A stretch of DNA of 52,556 nucleotides from Verrucomicrobiales bacterium (GCA_016793645.1 JAEUHD010000008.1:1-52556); one strand, 5' to 3'. Shown: positions 42,673-52,034, counted from the stretch's first letter. Translations and numbers: made by a program. The notes: generated by a model not told the origin, from the letters alone.

Positions 42673-43932
42673 TCAGCGCGAGTGACGCGGACGAAACCGC
42701 CGGAATTGATTTCGCCCGGACGGAGCCTGGGGCCCCCGTGGCTGGGAACGATGCTGCGCTTCGCGGGGCCGGTCCGCGGCCGGCTGGGGGCGCTGCGAGT
42801 AGTCAAAGCCCTCGGCGCGCTTCCGGACGATCCCCCGTCCGATGAAGCGCTCCAGGCGGCGCAGATCCTCCTGATCCTCCGGTGCGACGAAACTGACGGC
42901 ATCTCCGACCGCATGGGCCCGTCCAGTCCTTCCAATGCGATGCACGTAGTCTTCGGGATGCATGGGGAAGTCGTAGTTCACCACGTGCGAGATGCCGTCC
43001 ACATCAATGCCCCGTGCGGCGATGTCCGTCGCCACCAGGACGCGAACCGCGCCCGACTTGAAATCCGCGAGCGCTCGCAGCCGCTGATTCTGGGAGCGGT
43101 TGGAATGAAGCGTCGCCGTCGGGATCCCGCTTTGCTCCAGACGCCGGGCGATCCGGTCCGCCCCGTGTTTCATGCGGGAGAAGACGAGCACCATGTTCAG
43201 TCCGGGATCCCTCAGGAGGTGGAGCAGGAGGGCGGATTTGAGATGGGCCGGGACCTCGTAGACCAACTGGGTGACGGTTTCCGCCGGATTGGACCTTCGC
43301 CCGATCTGGACCTTTCTAGGCTGGTTCAGGAACTCGCGGGTCAATTGTTCGATTTCAGCGGACAGCGTGGCGGAGAACAGGAGCGTCTGGCGCTGCCGGG
43401 GCAGGGCGCGGATGATCTTCCGGATCGATGGAAGGAATCCCATGTCGAGCATCCGGTCGGCCTCGTCGAGGACGAGATGCTGGAGTCCCGCGAAATTGGC
43501 GAATCCCTGGCCCATCAGGTCCAGCAACCGGCCGGGACAGGCGATGATGATGGGGCATCCGGCGCGGAGTGCGGATTTCTGGGGTCCTTCGCCAACCCCG
43601 CCGAACACGGTGGCCGTGCGGAGGGGCAGGTTTTTGCCGTAGATCCGGATGTTGTCCTCGATCTGGACGGCCAATTCCCGCGTGGGTGCGAGCACCAGGG
43701 CGCGGGTTCCCGGCGGCCGGCCGGGAGCGGGGGGAGTTCCCATCAGCCGGGTCAGGATGGGCAGGGTGAACGCCGCCGTCTTTCCGGTTCCGGTCTGGGC
43801 GATTCCGATCAGGTCATGTCCCTCCAGCACGGGTGGGATGGCCGAAGCCTGAATCGGGGTGGGCTCGGTGTAGCCGGCTTCCTGGACGGCCTTGAGAATT
43901 CTGGGGTCGAGTCCCAGCGCGCTGAACGACAT
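42673..43932 (-). CDS. DEAD-box ATP-dependent RNA helicase (RhlE-like)
   Basis: A 419-residue DEAD-box helicase. Motifs in order: PTPIQASAIPPVL (Q motif), AQTGTGKTAAF (I), PTRELAVQI (Ia), LVLDEADRMLDMGF (II), LLFSATL (III), VLVATDIAARGIDVD and HRIGRTGRAHAVG (VI). The C-terminal tail is rich in Arg, Pro and Gln, typical of RhlE-type proteins that bind structured RNA. The start MSFSALGLD at 43932 matches the usual RhlE beginning; an upstream ATG at 43974 would add 14 residues. Likely roles are ribosome assembly or RNA turnover. Confidence 0.95.
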   Translation of the reverse strand: MSFSALGLDPRILKAVQEAGYTEPTPIQASAIPPVLEGHDLIGIAQTGTGKTAAFTLPILTRLMGTPPAPGRPPGTRALVLAPTRELAVQIEDNIRIYGKNLPLRTATVFGGVGEGPQKSALRAGCPIIIACPGRLLDLMGQGFANFAGLQHLVLDEADRMLDMGFLPSIRKIIRALPRQRQTLLFSATLSAEIEQLTREFLNQPRKVQIGRRSNPAETVTQLVYEVPAHLKSALLLHLLRDPGLNMVLVFSRMKHGADRIARRLEQSGIPTATLHSNRSQNQRLRALADFKSGAVRVLVATDIAARGIDVDGISHVVNYDFPMHPEDYVHRIGRTGRAHAVGDAVSFVAPEDQEDLRRLERFIGRGIVRKRAEGFDYSQRPQPAADRPREAQHRSQPRGPQAPSGRNQFRRFRPRHSR

Positions 43933-43993
43933 CGGGCCAGAATGAGCCGGAGGTCGCGATAAATCACGGACCATCGCCGGAAATCGGAGCGTT

Positions 43994-44071
43994 GGTAGTG
44001 CAGGCTTCAGCCTGAGGTTCGGGGCCGCCCTGCGGCGGTTGGGCGGGGAGCAGCCTGAAGGCCGGATTACC
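43994..44071. repeat. REP-like imperfect inverted repeat
   Basis: GGTAGTGCAGGCTTCAGCCTG (left arm, 43994-44014) and CAGCCTGAAGGCCGGATTACC (right arm, 44051-44071) pair at 16 of 21 positions. They enclose a second stem (CCGCCC with GGGCGG) in the loop. This 78-bp extended hairpin lies in the gap between the helicase start and the stop of the sulfite-oxidase-like gene. The repeated CAGGCTTCAGCCTG core resembles intergenic palindromes I have seen in Verrucomicrobia and Planctomycetes, but only one copy is in the window. It could also act as a terminator for the gene downstream of it on the minus strand. Confidence 0.6.
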
Positions 44072-44128
44072 CGCAGGGGTCGTTTCGGGATGCGGCCGGA
44101 AGGGTGGGCTCGTCTCCGATGCCGCCGC

Positions 44129-45316
44129 TCACGGCAGACGGATCCGGCGGACCCATTGCTGGTTCGCCTCCCAATAGGTTGCCTTCTGCTTCATCGACGG
44201 ATCGTCGGCCGCGGGCTGGACACGGCCATCCCCGTCCTCCGCCCGGGAGACCACCGAGTGATCCCCGGGAGTGGGATCCGTCCAATCATAGTGCCAGAAG
44301 GTCCACGAAAAGGTCCGGTCCGCACCCCGGGCGGGCTTCTTTTCCAGGACGGCGGTCCGCCAGGGGCCGTCATCCACCCGGATTTCGACCTTGCGGATGG
44401 GAGTTCCATCGCTCCAGGCGGCTCCCGTAAATCGAATGGCTCCTCCCGGAAGACGGACCGCCCGTGCGGTCACGGATTTGCAGCACAGGTTGCAGACGCT
44501 GGTTTCCCTCCAATTGGTCCAGTCTGACTCGGGTTTCGATTCCCCGCGCAGGGTGACGTATTCGCGGGCCATCCATTTTCCCATGAAGCGGCGATCCAGA
44601 AGGTCCACCCGCTTCAGCCACTTCACCCAGGCGACTCCGAACCATCCTGGAACGACCAACCGCAGGGGGAAGCCGTGTGCGGCACCCAGCGGTTCCCCGT
44701 TCATGGCCCAGGCCAGCAGGACCTCGTCCTGAAGGGCGTGCTCGATGGGCAGACTGCGGGCGAAGTTCTGCGGGTAATCCTTGTCCCGGATCTTTTCCAC
44801 CTTCTCGTCGCTGCCGTAGAAGACCACCTCACGGGAGCGCCGGTTCAAGCCCAGTTCCCGGAGCAGCGGCCCAAGTCGGGTGCCCGTCCAGCGGATGTTT
44901 CCACAGGCTCCGCTGAAGCCGGGATTGGATCCGTTTCCGCCACATTCCAGGGTGGCGACAATGGAGTGGTGCGGACGCTTCTGAAGGTCCACGAGGGTCA
45001 GGGTCGTGGGGTGCTTCAGATATCCGGTGAACTCCACCTTCCAATCCCCGGGGCGGGTGGCGGGATCGATCGTGGGCCTCGGATAGTGGCTCACCTCATA
45101 GAGTTCCTCGTTGGGGGTCATCCACTGGGTGAGATTCGCCCATCGCAGCATCGGGCGCTTCGGATCATACGGTTGGGGATCCAGAAACGGGATGAGTTCC
45201 TCCCCCGGGGCGGGACTCAGTCCAAAGGCGGACAACGGTCGTGCCGCCAGCGTATAGGCGGCGAGGGCCACGGACCCCCGGATCAGGTCGCGTCGGGAGA
45301 TGGAAGGGGAACGCAT
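44129..45316 (-). CDS. Tat-exported sulfite-oxidase-family molybdoenzyme
   Basis: A 395-residue molybdopterin oxidoreductase of the sulfite oxidase family. The N-terminus is a twin-arginine signal (ISRRDLIRGSVALAAYTL). The Moco domain contains the Mo-ligating Cys125 in ATLECGGNG, preceded by HPTTLTLVDLQKRP, and HGFPLRLVVPGWFGVAWVKW. A C-terminal Ig-like dimerisation domain follows (VRIDD-type segment VEIRVDDGPWR, then FWHYDWTDPTPGDHSV). There is no heme domain. It would work in the periplasm; electron acceptor and substrate are unknown. Transcribed alone. Confidence 0.93.
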   Translation of the reverse strand: MRSPSISRRDLIRGSVALAAYTLAARPLSAFGLSPAPGEELIPFLDPQPYDPKRPMLRWANLTQWMTPNEELYEVSHYPRPTIDPATRPGDWKVEFTGYLKHPTTLTLVDLQKRPHHSIVATLECGGNGSNPGFSGACGNIRWTGTRLGPLLRELGLNRRSREVVFYGSDEKVEKIRDKDYPQNFARSLPIEHALQDEVLLAWAMNGEPLGAAHGFPLRLVVPGWFGVAWVKWLKRVDLLDRRFMGKWMAREYVTLRGESKPESDWTNWRETSVCNLCCKSVTARAVRLPGGAIRFTGAAWSDGTPIRKVEIRVDDGPWRTAVLEKKPARGADRTFSWTFWHYDWTDPTPGDHSVVSRAEDGDGRVQPAADDPSMKQKATYWEANQQWVRRIRLP

Positions 45317-45435
45317 GCGGCAGGGTTGCGGGTGCCGGCGGGGAATTGAAGTGGAAACGGCTCGGGTATCTCACCCGGATCCGGCGCTGCCGGCGGACTT
45401 GCCTGCGGGAAATCCGGTGTCACTCTGCGGCCGTC

Positions 45436-45798
45436 ATGAATGCCACTGTCGAAAAGCCGCGCATTGTCGCCTGGATGAAGCCTTCCTGCGGATGGAGCCA
45501 GGGAGTGCGCGCCGTCCTTCGGAAATACGACCTTCCGTTCGAGGACCGCGACATCATCAACAATCCCGACAACTATCAGGAGATGGTGGCCAAGACCGGG
45601 CAGATGCTGCAGCCCTCCCTGGAGATCAACGGGAAGATCCTCGCCGACGTGAGCGGTGAGGAGGTGGAAGCCTGGCTGTTGCGGAACGGATTGGTGAGGC
45701 CGAACAACGCGGTTCCCGAGGTTCCGATTAACCAGCCGTGTGCCCACGAACTTCCGGGTGCCGCTGCCGCCGCCTCCGGCGTCACCTTCCGCCGCTGA
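45436..45798 (+). CDS. Monothiol glutaredoxin-like protein
   Basis: A 120-residue thioredoxin-fold protein. The active site is CGWS (Cys18-Ser21) in WMKPSCGWSQGVRAVLRKY. That is a CxxS monothiol arrangement like the CGFS class, although GW replaces GF. The cis-Pro segment is GQMLQPSLEINGKIL. About 35 residues follow the fold and include a lone Cys. The ATG at 45436 is used. Monothiol glutaredoxins act in Fe-S cluster handling or redox repair; which applies here is not clear. The AlkA-like glycosylase follows after 32 bp. Confidence 0.87.
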   Translation: MNATVEKPRIVAWMKPSCGWSQGVRAVLRKYDLPFEDRDIINNPDNYQEMVAKTGQMLQPSLEINGKILADVSGEEVEAWLLRNGLVRPNNAVPEVPINQPCAHELPGAAAAASGVTFRR

Positions 45799-45830
45799 GC
45801 CGGCGGTGGCCGAACGGCCCCAGTTTCAGA

Positions 45831-46457
45831 ATGTGCCCGGAGGCTCATCGGCATCTTTCCAAGGTTGATCCGGTCCTGAGGGCACTCATCCGGCGTGTTG
45901 GACCCTGCACCCTGAGCCCGAAGGCGCGAACCCCGTTTGAGGCGCTCGTTTCGGCGGTGGCTCATCAGCAATTGAATGGGACGGCCGCCGGGACAATCCT
46001 GAAGCGGTTCAAGCGGTTCTCTCCGAACAGGAGGTTTCCAACGCCGGACGATGTGGACCGGTTGTCGGACGAAACGATCCGATCCGCGGGCTTCTCCCGC
46101 GCAAAATTGGCGGCGATCCGCGATCTCGCGTCCCGTGCCCGCTCGGGCGCCCTCCCGCCCAGGAAACGCCTGGGTGGAATGGAGGATGAGGACGTGATTG
46201 CCTGCCTGACGGAATGCCGCGGAGTCGGGCGCTGGACTGCGGAAATGTTTCTGATGTTCACGCTCGGGCGACCGGACGTCCTGCCTGTGGACGACTTCGG
46301 GATTCGGAACGGATTCCGTCTGGCGTACGGGCTCCCGGAAATGCCTTCGCCCAAGGAGCTCGGCTCGTTCGGGGAGCGCTGGCGTCCCCACCGGACCACA
46401 GCCAGTTGGTACCTTTGGCGCGCCGTCGACCTCGCGAAACAGGAGGCTTCGGCTTAG
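45831..46457 (+). CDS. AlkA-like DNA-3-methyladenine glycosylase
   Basis: A 208-residue HhH-GPD base-excision-repair glycosylase. Signature parts are FEALVSAVAHQQLNGTAAGT, the helix-hairpin-helix region LTECRGVGRWTAEMFLMF, and the catalytic Asp in the loop RPDVLPVDDFGIRNG. The core matches AlkA/MAG-type enzymes that remove alkylated bases; it lacks the N-terminal beta domain of E. coli AlkA. The start at 45831 is set by MCPEAHRHLSK, just after the glutaredoxin gene. DNA repair next to a redox gene suggests a stress-related pair, but this is only positional. Confidence 0.92.
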   Translation: MCPEAHRHLSKVDPVLRALIRRVGPCTLSPKARTPFEALVSAVAHQQLNGTAAGTILKRFKRFSPNRRFPTPDDVDRLSDETIRSAGFSRAKLAAIRDLASRARSGALPPRKRLGGMEDEDVIACLTECRGVGRWTAEMFLMFTLGRPDVLPVDDFGIRNGFRLAYGLPEMPSPKELGSFGERWRPHRTTASWYLWRAVDLAKQEASA

Positions 46458-46523
46458 CGGCCATGTCCCCGGCCGCTGGGGAATTTGCTTCATCCGCGAT
46501 CCCCGCTTGGGCACCGTTCCGCA

Positions 46524-47672
46524 GTGAAGCCACTGTTCGAGAAATGGGTCCTCCCCTGGATGGCCACAGGCCTTGTGATGTCCATGCACGCCGAGCCACT
46601 CCCAGTGTTTGTGGGCACCTACACCGGGCCGAAAAGCGAGGGGATCTACGCATTCACCTTTGATCCGGAGACCGGGAAGGCGACACCCCGCGGCCTCGTG
46701 GCCAAGTCGGTCAATCCGTCGTTCCTCGCGGTGCATCCGTCGGGGCGCTTCCTCTATGCCGCCAACGAGACGGATCGATGGAAGGGAACCCCGGGAGGAT
46801 ACGTCACGTCATTCTCGATTTCCCCCACGGATTCGGGCCTGCGCGAACTGAACCAGCAATCCTCCGGAGGCGCGGCGCCCTGTTTCGTTTCGGTGGATGC
46901 CACGGGGAAAAATTTGCTGGTGGCCAACTACTTTGGTGGGAGCGTCGCCTGCCTCCCCATCCAGACCGACGGTGCGCTCAAATCCCGCAGTGCGTTCGAC
47001 CAGCACCGGGGTTCCAGTGTGGATCCGCAACGCCAGAAGGAACCCCACGCCCACTCCATCTATCCGTCGCCCGACAACCGGTTCGCCCTTTCCGCGGACC
47101 TCGGATTGGACCAGGTGCTGGTGTACCGGCTTGATCCGGCGGCGGGGACCCTGACGCCAAACACTCCTCCCTTTGCCCGCGTCGCCCCGGGGAGTGGACC
47201 CCGTCACCTCGCGTTCGCCCCCGATGGGCGGCATCTGTTCGTCATCAATGAAATGCTGTCCACACTGACCAGCATGTCCTATGACCCGGCTGCCGGGACG
47301 CTTCAGGAAATACAGACGGTATCCACGCTGCCGACGGGCATCGCGAGGCCGGACACCTCCACCGCCCAGGTGTGCGTCCATCCCAATGGACGCTTCGTCT
47401 ATGGCTCCAACCGCGGGGATGATTCGATCGCCGTTTTGTCGGTGGAGCCCGGTGGTCGCCTGAAGTGGGTGGAACGGGTAAGCACCCAGGGGAAGGTTCC
47501 GAGGAACTTCCAGATCGATCCCACGGGACACTACCTGTGGGCCGCCAACCAGAATTCGGATTCGATCGTTCTGTTCCGGGTGGACGGTGCCACGGGGAAG
47601 TTGACGCCCACCGGTCAGACGTTGTCCGTGGGTTCCCCGGTGTGCGTCGTCTTTGCTCCTCGTCCCCATTGA
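46524..47672 (+). CDS. Secreted lactonase-family beta-propeller protein
   Basis: A 382-residue seven-bladed propeller of the 6-phosphogluconolactonase-like (YbhE) family. It begins with a leader ending MHAEPL, then FVGTYTGPKSEGIYAF, VNPSFLAVHPSGRFLYAANE, FVSVDATGKNLLVANYFGGS, HSIYPSPDNRFALSADLGLD, GPRHLAFAPDGRHLFVINEM and NFQIDPTGHYLWAANQNSDS. The GTG at 46524 is chosen as start; an internal ATG at 46560 is an alternative. The leader suggests a periplasmic location, so a pentose-phosphate role is less likely than hydrolysis of an extracellular sugar lactone. Confidence 0.9.
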   Translation: MKPLFEKWVLPWMATGLVMSMHAEPLPVFVGTYTGPKSEGIYAFTFDPETGKATPRGLVAKSVNPSFLAVHPSGRFLYAANETDRWKGTPGGYVTSFSISPTDSGLRELNQQSSGGAAPCFVSVDATGKNLLVANYFGGSVACLPIQTDGALKSRSAFDQHRGSSVDPQRQKEPHAHSIYPSPDNRFALSADLGLDQVLVYRLDPAAGTLTPNTPPFARVAPGSGPRHLAFAPDGRHLFVINEMLSTLTSMSYDPAAGTLQEIQTVSTLPTGIARPDTSTAQVCVHPNGRFVYGSNRGDDSIAVLSVEPGGRLKWVERVSTQGKVPRNFQIDPTGHYLWAANQNSDSIVLFRVDGATGKLTPTGQTLSVGSPVCVVFAPRPH

Positions 47673-47696
47673 TGTCGGGTGGAACGCTCCGGGGGC

Positions 47697-49061
47697 TCAG
47701 GGGGATTTCGCGTCGACGGTGGCCCCGATGTCCGTAAGAAACTGCCGGTAGTTGGCGTTGTCCCGGAGCAGGCGGCTCCCGGCACTCACCAGTTTGTCCA
47801 CGTCGGTCCCGGGGAGGACAAAACTGGTGGGGAGATTCAGGAAGAAGCGGCGCTCGTTCGCGTCCTTGAAATTGGTGAAGTTGATCATGACCGGATAGAA
47901 CTGGATGTCTCCATTTCCCCCAAGCTGTTGCTTCCAGTTGTCGATGGTTTCCTGCATGAGTTCCAGGGTCTCAAAGGAGAAGCGGTCGAGCGTGTGACTG
48001 GTGGCGGCAATCGCCGTGGAGAAGGTGCCCGGCGGCGATTCCTTCCGGTCCCAGTCCCGGTCCGGGGAGGAGTAGGCGTTGGCGCTGAGGATCACCACCC
48101 GCTTCAGACGTGAGATGTCCACGGACTTTCTCAGATCAGGAGTCAGCTGGAAGTAGGTGACATCGTCGAGGATCTCACGAAGTCCGAGATTGTCGCTGAC
48201 CCCGCCGTCCACGAGGTGAAGGTAGGGATGGTTGGTGCGGTCCAGTGTTGTCCGGAGCTCCCGGGCCATCAGTCGCACCCGGGAGGGCAGCTTCTTGTCG
48301 GGGCGAAGCACCCACTCCGGCGGAGTGAAACCGCAGGTGCCGGCGTAATTGTTGAGGGTGATGGGGGAGAGGACGCCCGGAACCGCGGACGACGCCGCGC
48401 ATGCCCGGGAAATGGGATAGGTGGAGAGGTCGGAGCAGAGGTAGTTGAAGCGCTGTTGGGTGAAGCTGAACCGGGCGCCGCTCGTGATGTCGGTGGCATT
48501 GATCACGATGAAGGGGCCGGGCCGGTTCTGGAGATCGGCGTAGGTGGCGTTCGTGAACAGGATCTTGTCGTAGTAGCGCGCCGCCATGTCCGAGCGTCCC
48601 CAATGCGGGGACATCAGTCCCGGCCATCGGAACGGGTTCAGCGTTTTCCAGACGAGCACCTTTTGGACGTCGCGCTTGAGGAATGCCTCCGGAAACGTCT
48701 GGAACATTTCGTCCCCATAGAGGCCGTAGGCTGCCGCGGTAAAGCTTCCCCCGGATACGGCGGAAATCGCGTCCACTTCATCCAGCATGCGTCGTGATTG
48801 GCCCTCGACGAGATAGGTGGCCTGCCGAAGTTCCTCCAGGACGCCGAAGCTCAGGGCGGCCGCACGGGTGCCTCCCCCCGAGAAGGCGAGGATGAAGAGG
48901 ATCTCCGGTGAGTTGTTGGGCCGCGGATGGGTTTGGAAATAGTAACCCTCGTTGGGCGTCACCTGGGTGAGCGGGATATTTTCCCGCCGATGGGCGCATC
49001 CTGCGGCCAGTAACAGGGTAAGGAGCGGTACCAGGCACCGGAAGGGGGAAGGGAGGCGCAT
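47697..49061 (-). CDS. Patatin-like phospholipase lipoprotein
   Basis: A 454-residue protein with a lipoprotein signal (LTLLLAAGC, lipidated Cys22). The patatin domain has the oxyanion region [19 protein letters not shown], a nucleophile elbow with Ser103 in ISAVSGGS and the catalytic Asp in [15 protein letters not shown]. Residues 290-454 are a less conserved extension. Patatins are serine acylhydrolases acting on phospholipids; membrane anchoring by lipidation would place this one in the envelope. It is divergent from aroQ across a 153-bp gap with nothing notable. Confidence 0.92.
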   Translation of the reverse strand: MRLPSPFRCLVPLLTLLLAAGCAHRRENIPLTQVTPNEGYYFQTHPRPNNSPEILFILAFSGGGTRAAALSFGVLEELRQATYLVEGQSRRMLDEVDAISAVSGGSFTAAAYGLYGDEMFQTFPEAFLKRDVQKVLVWKTLNPFRWPGLMSPHWGRSDMAARYYDKILFTNATYADLQNRPGPFIVINATDITSGARFSFTQQRFNYLCSDLSTYPISRACAASSAVPGVLSPITLNNYAGTCGFTPPEWVLRPDKKLPSRVRLMARELRTTLDRTNHPYLHLVDGGVSDNLGLREILDDVTYFQLTPDLRKSVDISRLKRVVILSANAYSSPDRDWDRKESPPGTFSTAIAATSHTLDRFSFETLELMQETIDNWKQQLGGNGDIQFYPVMINFTNFKDANERRFFLNLPTSFVLPGTDVDKLVSAGSRLLRDNANYRQFLTDIGATVDAKSP

Positions 49062-49214
49062 CGGTGCCGGGACACTCCCGAGGGAGGCATCCCGGGGTCA
49101 AGGGGATCTGTTGCACCCAATCCATGGACCGACGGTGAATCCCCTAAGGGGACCCGGTCACCGGGCCGCGGATTCTCGACATTGAGTCCGGCTCCCGACA
49201 GAATCGCCACCGTT

Positions 49215-49652
49215 GTGAAGATCCTCGTGCTCAATGGACCCAACCTGAATCTCCTCGGAACCCGCCAGCCGGAGATTTATGGACGCACGAGCCTTGCGGA
49301 CATCGAGGCGCGACTTCGCGCGCGGGCTGCGGAACTGGGGGTGGAACTCGATTTCCGTCAGTCCAACCACGAGGGTCAGCTCGTGGATTGGATCCAGGCA
49401 GCCCGGGGAACGGTTCATGCCATCGTCCTCAATGCGGCCGCGTACACTCACACCAGCGTGGCGCTGCGGGACGCCATCACCGCTGTGGAGCTTCCTGTGG
49501 TCGAGGTGCACCTGTCCAACATCCATGCCCGGGAGGAATTCCGGCACCGGTCCCTGATTGCTGCGGTCTGCCGGGGGCAGATCTGCGGGTTTGGTCCGGA
49601 GTCCTACCGACTTGGCCTGGAGGCGGCCGTGTCGCTGGCGTCGGCGTCCTGA
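49215..49652 (+). CDS. aroQ: 3-dehydroquinate dehydratase, type II
   Basis: A 145-residue type II dehydroquinase of the shikimate pathway, converting 3-dehydroquinate to 3-dehydroshikimate. Conserved segments are [20 protein letters not shown] (with the catalytic Tyr), [30 protein letters not shown] and [16 protein letters not shown]. The GTG at 49215 gives the usual N-terminus directly before KILVLNGPN. No other aro genes are adjacent. The GH5-like gene follows after 30 bp. Confidence 0.97.
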   Translation: MKILVLNGPNLNLLGTRQPEIYGRTSLADIEARLRARAAELGVELDFRQSNHEGQLVDWIQAARGTVHAIVLNAAAYTHTSVALRDAITAVELPVVEVHLSNIHAREEFRHRSLIAAVCRGQICGFGPESYRLGLEAAVSLASAS

Positions 49653-49682
49653 GCCGGGTGCCATCCGCTCCTCGTGAGGACC

Positions 49683-50864
49683 ATGGCGCCGGGATTCATT
49701 GTACGCGGTCGCCGGGGGGCGGGAGTCCTGGTGATGACGCTGCTGCTGGGGACCGTCGTTCGCGCCATGGCTGCGTCCGGATTGACGGTATCCCCGGACG
49801 GAAACCTCCTGCTGCAGGGCAGGCCGGTGCGGGCCGCTGGGGTCAACTATTACGATGTTTTTGTCCGGACCTTGTCCTCGCCGTCCCGTCCCCATCCGGA
49901 CGAGGGATTTCGGGAGCTTTCCCGGCGGGGGATTCCCTTCCTCCGTTTCTCCGCAGGCGGCTATTGGCCTGTGGAGTGGGGATTGTATCGGACCAACCGG
50001 GACTCGTATTTCCAACGGCTCGACACCCTGGTGCGCTCGGCGGAAAGCCATCACCTGGGATTGATTCCCTCCCTGTTCTGGAATCTGGCCACCATTCCCG
50101 ACGTAGTCGGCGAACCCGTCGGGTCCTGGGGAGATCCCTCCAGCCGCACCGTGGAGTTCATGCGGGAGTATACCCGGTTGGTGGTGGGGCGCTACCGTGG
50201 GTCGCCGGCAATCTGGGGATGGGAGTTCGGCAACGAATACAACCTGCCCGCGGACCTTCCCAACGCCGCGGAGCATCGTCCGCCCATCGTTCCCTCACTC
50301 GGGACGCCTGCCGGCCGCGGCGCGTCCGATGACCTGACGCATGCCCAGTTTCGTTCGGCGCTGGCGGAGTTCGCCCGGGAGGTGCGCCGATGGGATCCGG
50401 ATCGGGCGGTGTTCAGCGGGAATGCCTTTCCGCGGGGTTCAGCGTGGCATCAGATGCGGGAGCATCGGTGGGAACGGGATTCCCCGGAGCAATGGGAAAC
50501 GATGCTGGCCGCCGACAATCCGGACCCGATCAACACGCTGTCGGGTCGGCTCTACACGCCGGAGGATGCCACCCGGATCCGAACGGCCGTCAACCTGGGG
50601 GTCAGGCTTCGCAAGCCCCTGTTTGTCGGTGAATTCGGCGTGCCGGCGGGACCGGCGGATCCGATGATGAGCCGGTTCCGCGAACAGGTCGCCCTTCTCG
50701 ATGCGTCGGGGGTTCGCCTCGCAGCCCTGTGGGTGTACGACTTCGACGGGCAGGCGGCGGACTGGAGCGTCACCTCGGCGAATGATCGCGGGGCGATGTT
50801 GAATGCCGTGGCCGAATTGAATTCCCGATGGCGGACGAATGCGGTGCCCCGCCGGGATCGATAG
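49683..50864 (+). CDS. Secreted GH5-like glycoside hydrolase
   Basis: A 393-residue (beta/alpha)8 glycosidase with a signal peptide (residues 1-31, VLVMTLLLGTVVRAMAA). The acid/base Glu185 lies in WGWEFGNEYN and the nucleophile Glu317 in FVGEFGV, both as in clan GH-A. Upstream motifs are VRAAGVNYYDVF and RGIPFLRFSAGGYWPVEW. This resembles GH5 and related cellulase/mannanase enzymes; specificity cannot be read. The ATG at 49683 is preferred over a GTG at 49674, though the ribosome site is ambiguous. It fits a polysaccharide-degrading lifestyle. Confidence 0.87.
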   Translation: MAPGFIVRGRRGAGVLVMTLLLGTVVRAMAASGLTVSPDGNLLLQGRPVRAAGVNYYDVFVRTLSSPSRPHPDEGFRELSRRGIPFLRFSAGGYWPVEWGLYRTNRDSYFQRLDTLVRSAESHHLGLIPSLFWNLATIPDVVGEPVGSWGDPSSRTVEFMREYTRLVVGRYRGSPAIWGWEFGNEYNLPADLPNAAEHRPPIVPSLGTPAGRGASDDLTHAQFRSALAEFAREVRRWDPDRAVFSGNAFPRGSAWHQMREHRWERDSPEQWETMLAADNPDPINTLSGRLYTPEDATRIRTAVNLGVRLRKPLFVGEFGVPAGPADPMMSRFREQVALLDASGVRLAALWVYDFDGQAADWSVTSANDRGAMLNAVAELNSRWRTNAVPRRDR

Positions 50865-50922
50865 GCGTTGGAGGCGGGCATTTTCCTCGCCTGGATTCGT
50901 GAGGCGGGGACAGTCTGGATCC

Positions 50923-51591
50923 GTGAATCGAACGTCGGATCTTCGGATCACCTATTTTCTGGATGTCACGTCCTCGTGGTGCTGGTGGGCGGAGCCGGCA
51001 TGGATCGCCTTGAAGGACGAGTTTCGGGACCGGGCCACCTTCGACTGGAAGATCGCGCTGATGGATCCCGCCGGGTACCCGACCTCCCGTTCGCAGTGCG
51101 ACTGGTTCTATCGACGAAGCGGCACCCTGGTGCGGTCTGCGGAAATGTTGAATTCTGGCTGGTGGGAGTCAGGACTCGGGGAATACCTCGCCGCGAATCT
51201 GGTGCCGGAGGCTGCGCGGGACCTGGGATTTCCCGACGATCGGGTTCGTTTGGCCGTGGCCCACGCGGGGCTGCGCGAGGGCAGGAGAATCTCGGACTGG
51301 AATCTTTGCGCGGCCGTGGCCGCCTCGGTCACCGGACTGCCGGCGGAGCAAATCCTGGAGCGTGCCCGCTCGCCCGAGGTGGAGGCGCGGGTGCGGGAGG
51401 ATACGAAGACCTTCCACTCGTTTCGGGCCACCCAGCGTCCCTCGTTCCTTCTGGAGAATCGAATCGGGGATCGGGCGATGGTGTCCGGACTCGTATCGAC
51501 AGCGCCGCTTCGAGCCCTGGCGGAATCGATGTTATCGGACGTCGCGGGGTACGCCTCGTTCGCCGCCCATTTTGGGGAACCCCCGAAGTAA
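50923..51591 (+). CDS. DsbA-fold protein with an SSWC active site
   Basis: A 222-residue DsbA/FrnE-like thioredoxin-fold protein. The start ITYFLDVTSSWCWWAEPAW aligns with the FrnE pattern in which CPWC is the active site; here the first Cys is Ser, giving SSWC (residues 17-20). A helical insertion and the C-terminal cis-Pro region RATQRPSFLLENR follow. No signal peptide, so it is cytoplasmic. It may act as a glutathione-linked isomerase or a monothiol redox protein. The GTG start at 50923 is chosen for lack of an ATG; another in-frame GTG lies at 50899. Confidence 0.85.
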   Translation: MNRTSDLRITYFLDVTSSWCWWAEPAWIALKDEFRDRATFDWKIALMDPAGYPTSRSQCDWFYRRSGTLVRSAEMLNSGWWESGLGEYLAANLVPEAARDLGFPDDRVRLAVAHAGLREGRRISDWNLCAAVAASVTGLPAEQILERARSPEVEARVREDTKTFHSFRATQRPSFLLENRIGDRAMVSGLVSTAPLRALAESMLSDVAGYASFAAHFGEPPK

Positions 51592-51617
51592 TCCGCACGC
51601 GCGGCGGGGGCGTCCGG

Positions 51618-52034
51618 TCACTTCGAGACGTTGACCGTGATCTGGAACGTCTGGCTCGGAGACGTCTCGGGGATCCACGGACGGGTATAGGAAAGCTCAA
51701 CGGGGCTGGTCCCGGTCCCGACCGCCTCATAGGACATGGAGAAGGTGCCCCCGGCACCGATCAGGGGGGCTACATTGGTCCCGGGAGCACCGGAAACAAA
51801 GTTGGGGCGGCCGAGGGGTGCCAACACCCAGGAGTTGATCTTCACGGTCTGCCAGGAATAGCCGGTGCTCGGATTCCCGGGCAGTTGGATCTCCAGCCGG
51901 TCGTGGCGGGAGAGGGTGATGGTCGATCCGTTGTCGGACTGCGTCACCGTCCGCGTCGAACCGGAGTGCATGCACCCGGTCAGGACCGGCAGGGAAAGAA
52001 GGGAGAGGAGGGCGAGGCGGCTCGGAAGGTTCAT
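51618..52034 (-). CDS. Chagasin-like (I42) protease inhibitor lipoprotein
   Basis: A 138-residue lipoprotein with signal LSLLSLPVLTGC (lipidated Cys at about residue 21). The Ig-like domain has all three chagasin loop motifs: NPSTGYSW, GAGGTFSM with a Gly-rich loop, and the YTRPW loop. Members inhibit papain-family cysteine proteases. The start at 52034 (MNLPSRLAL) opens the lipoprotein signal; the frame extends upstream but without protein character. It converges on the DsbA-fold gene with a 26-bp gap. Confidence 0.93.
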   Translation of the reverse strand: MNLPSRLALLSLLSLPVLTGCMHSGSTRTVTQSDNGSTITLSRHDRLEIQLPGNPSTGYSWQTVKINSWVLAPLGRPNFVSGAPGTNVAPLIGAGGTFSMSYEAVGTGTSPVELSYTRPWIPETSPSQTFQITVNVSK

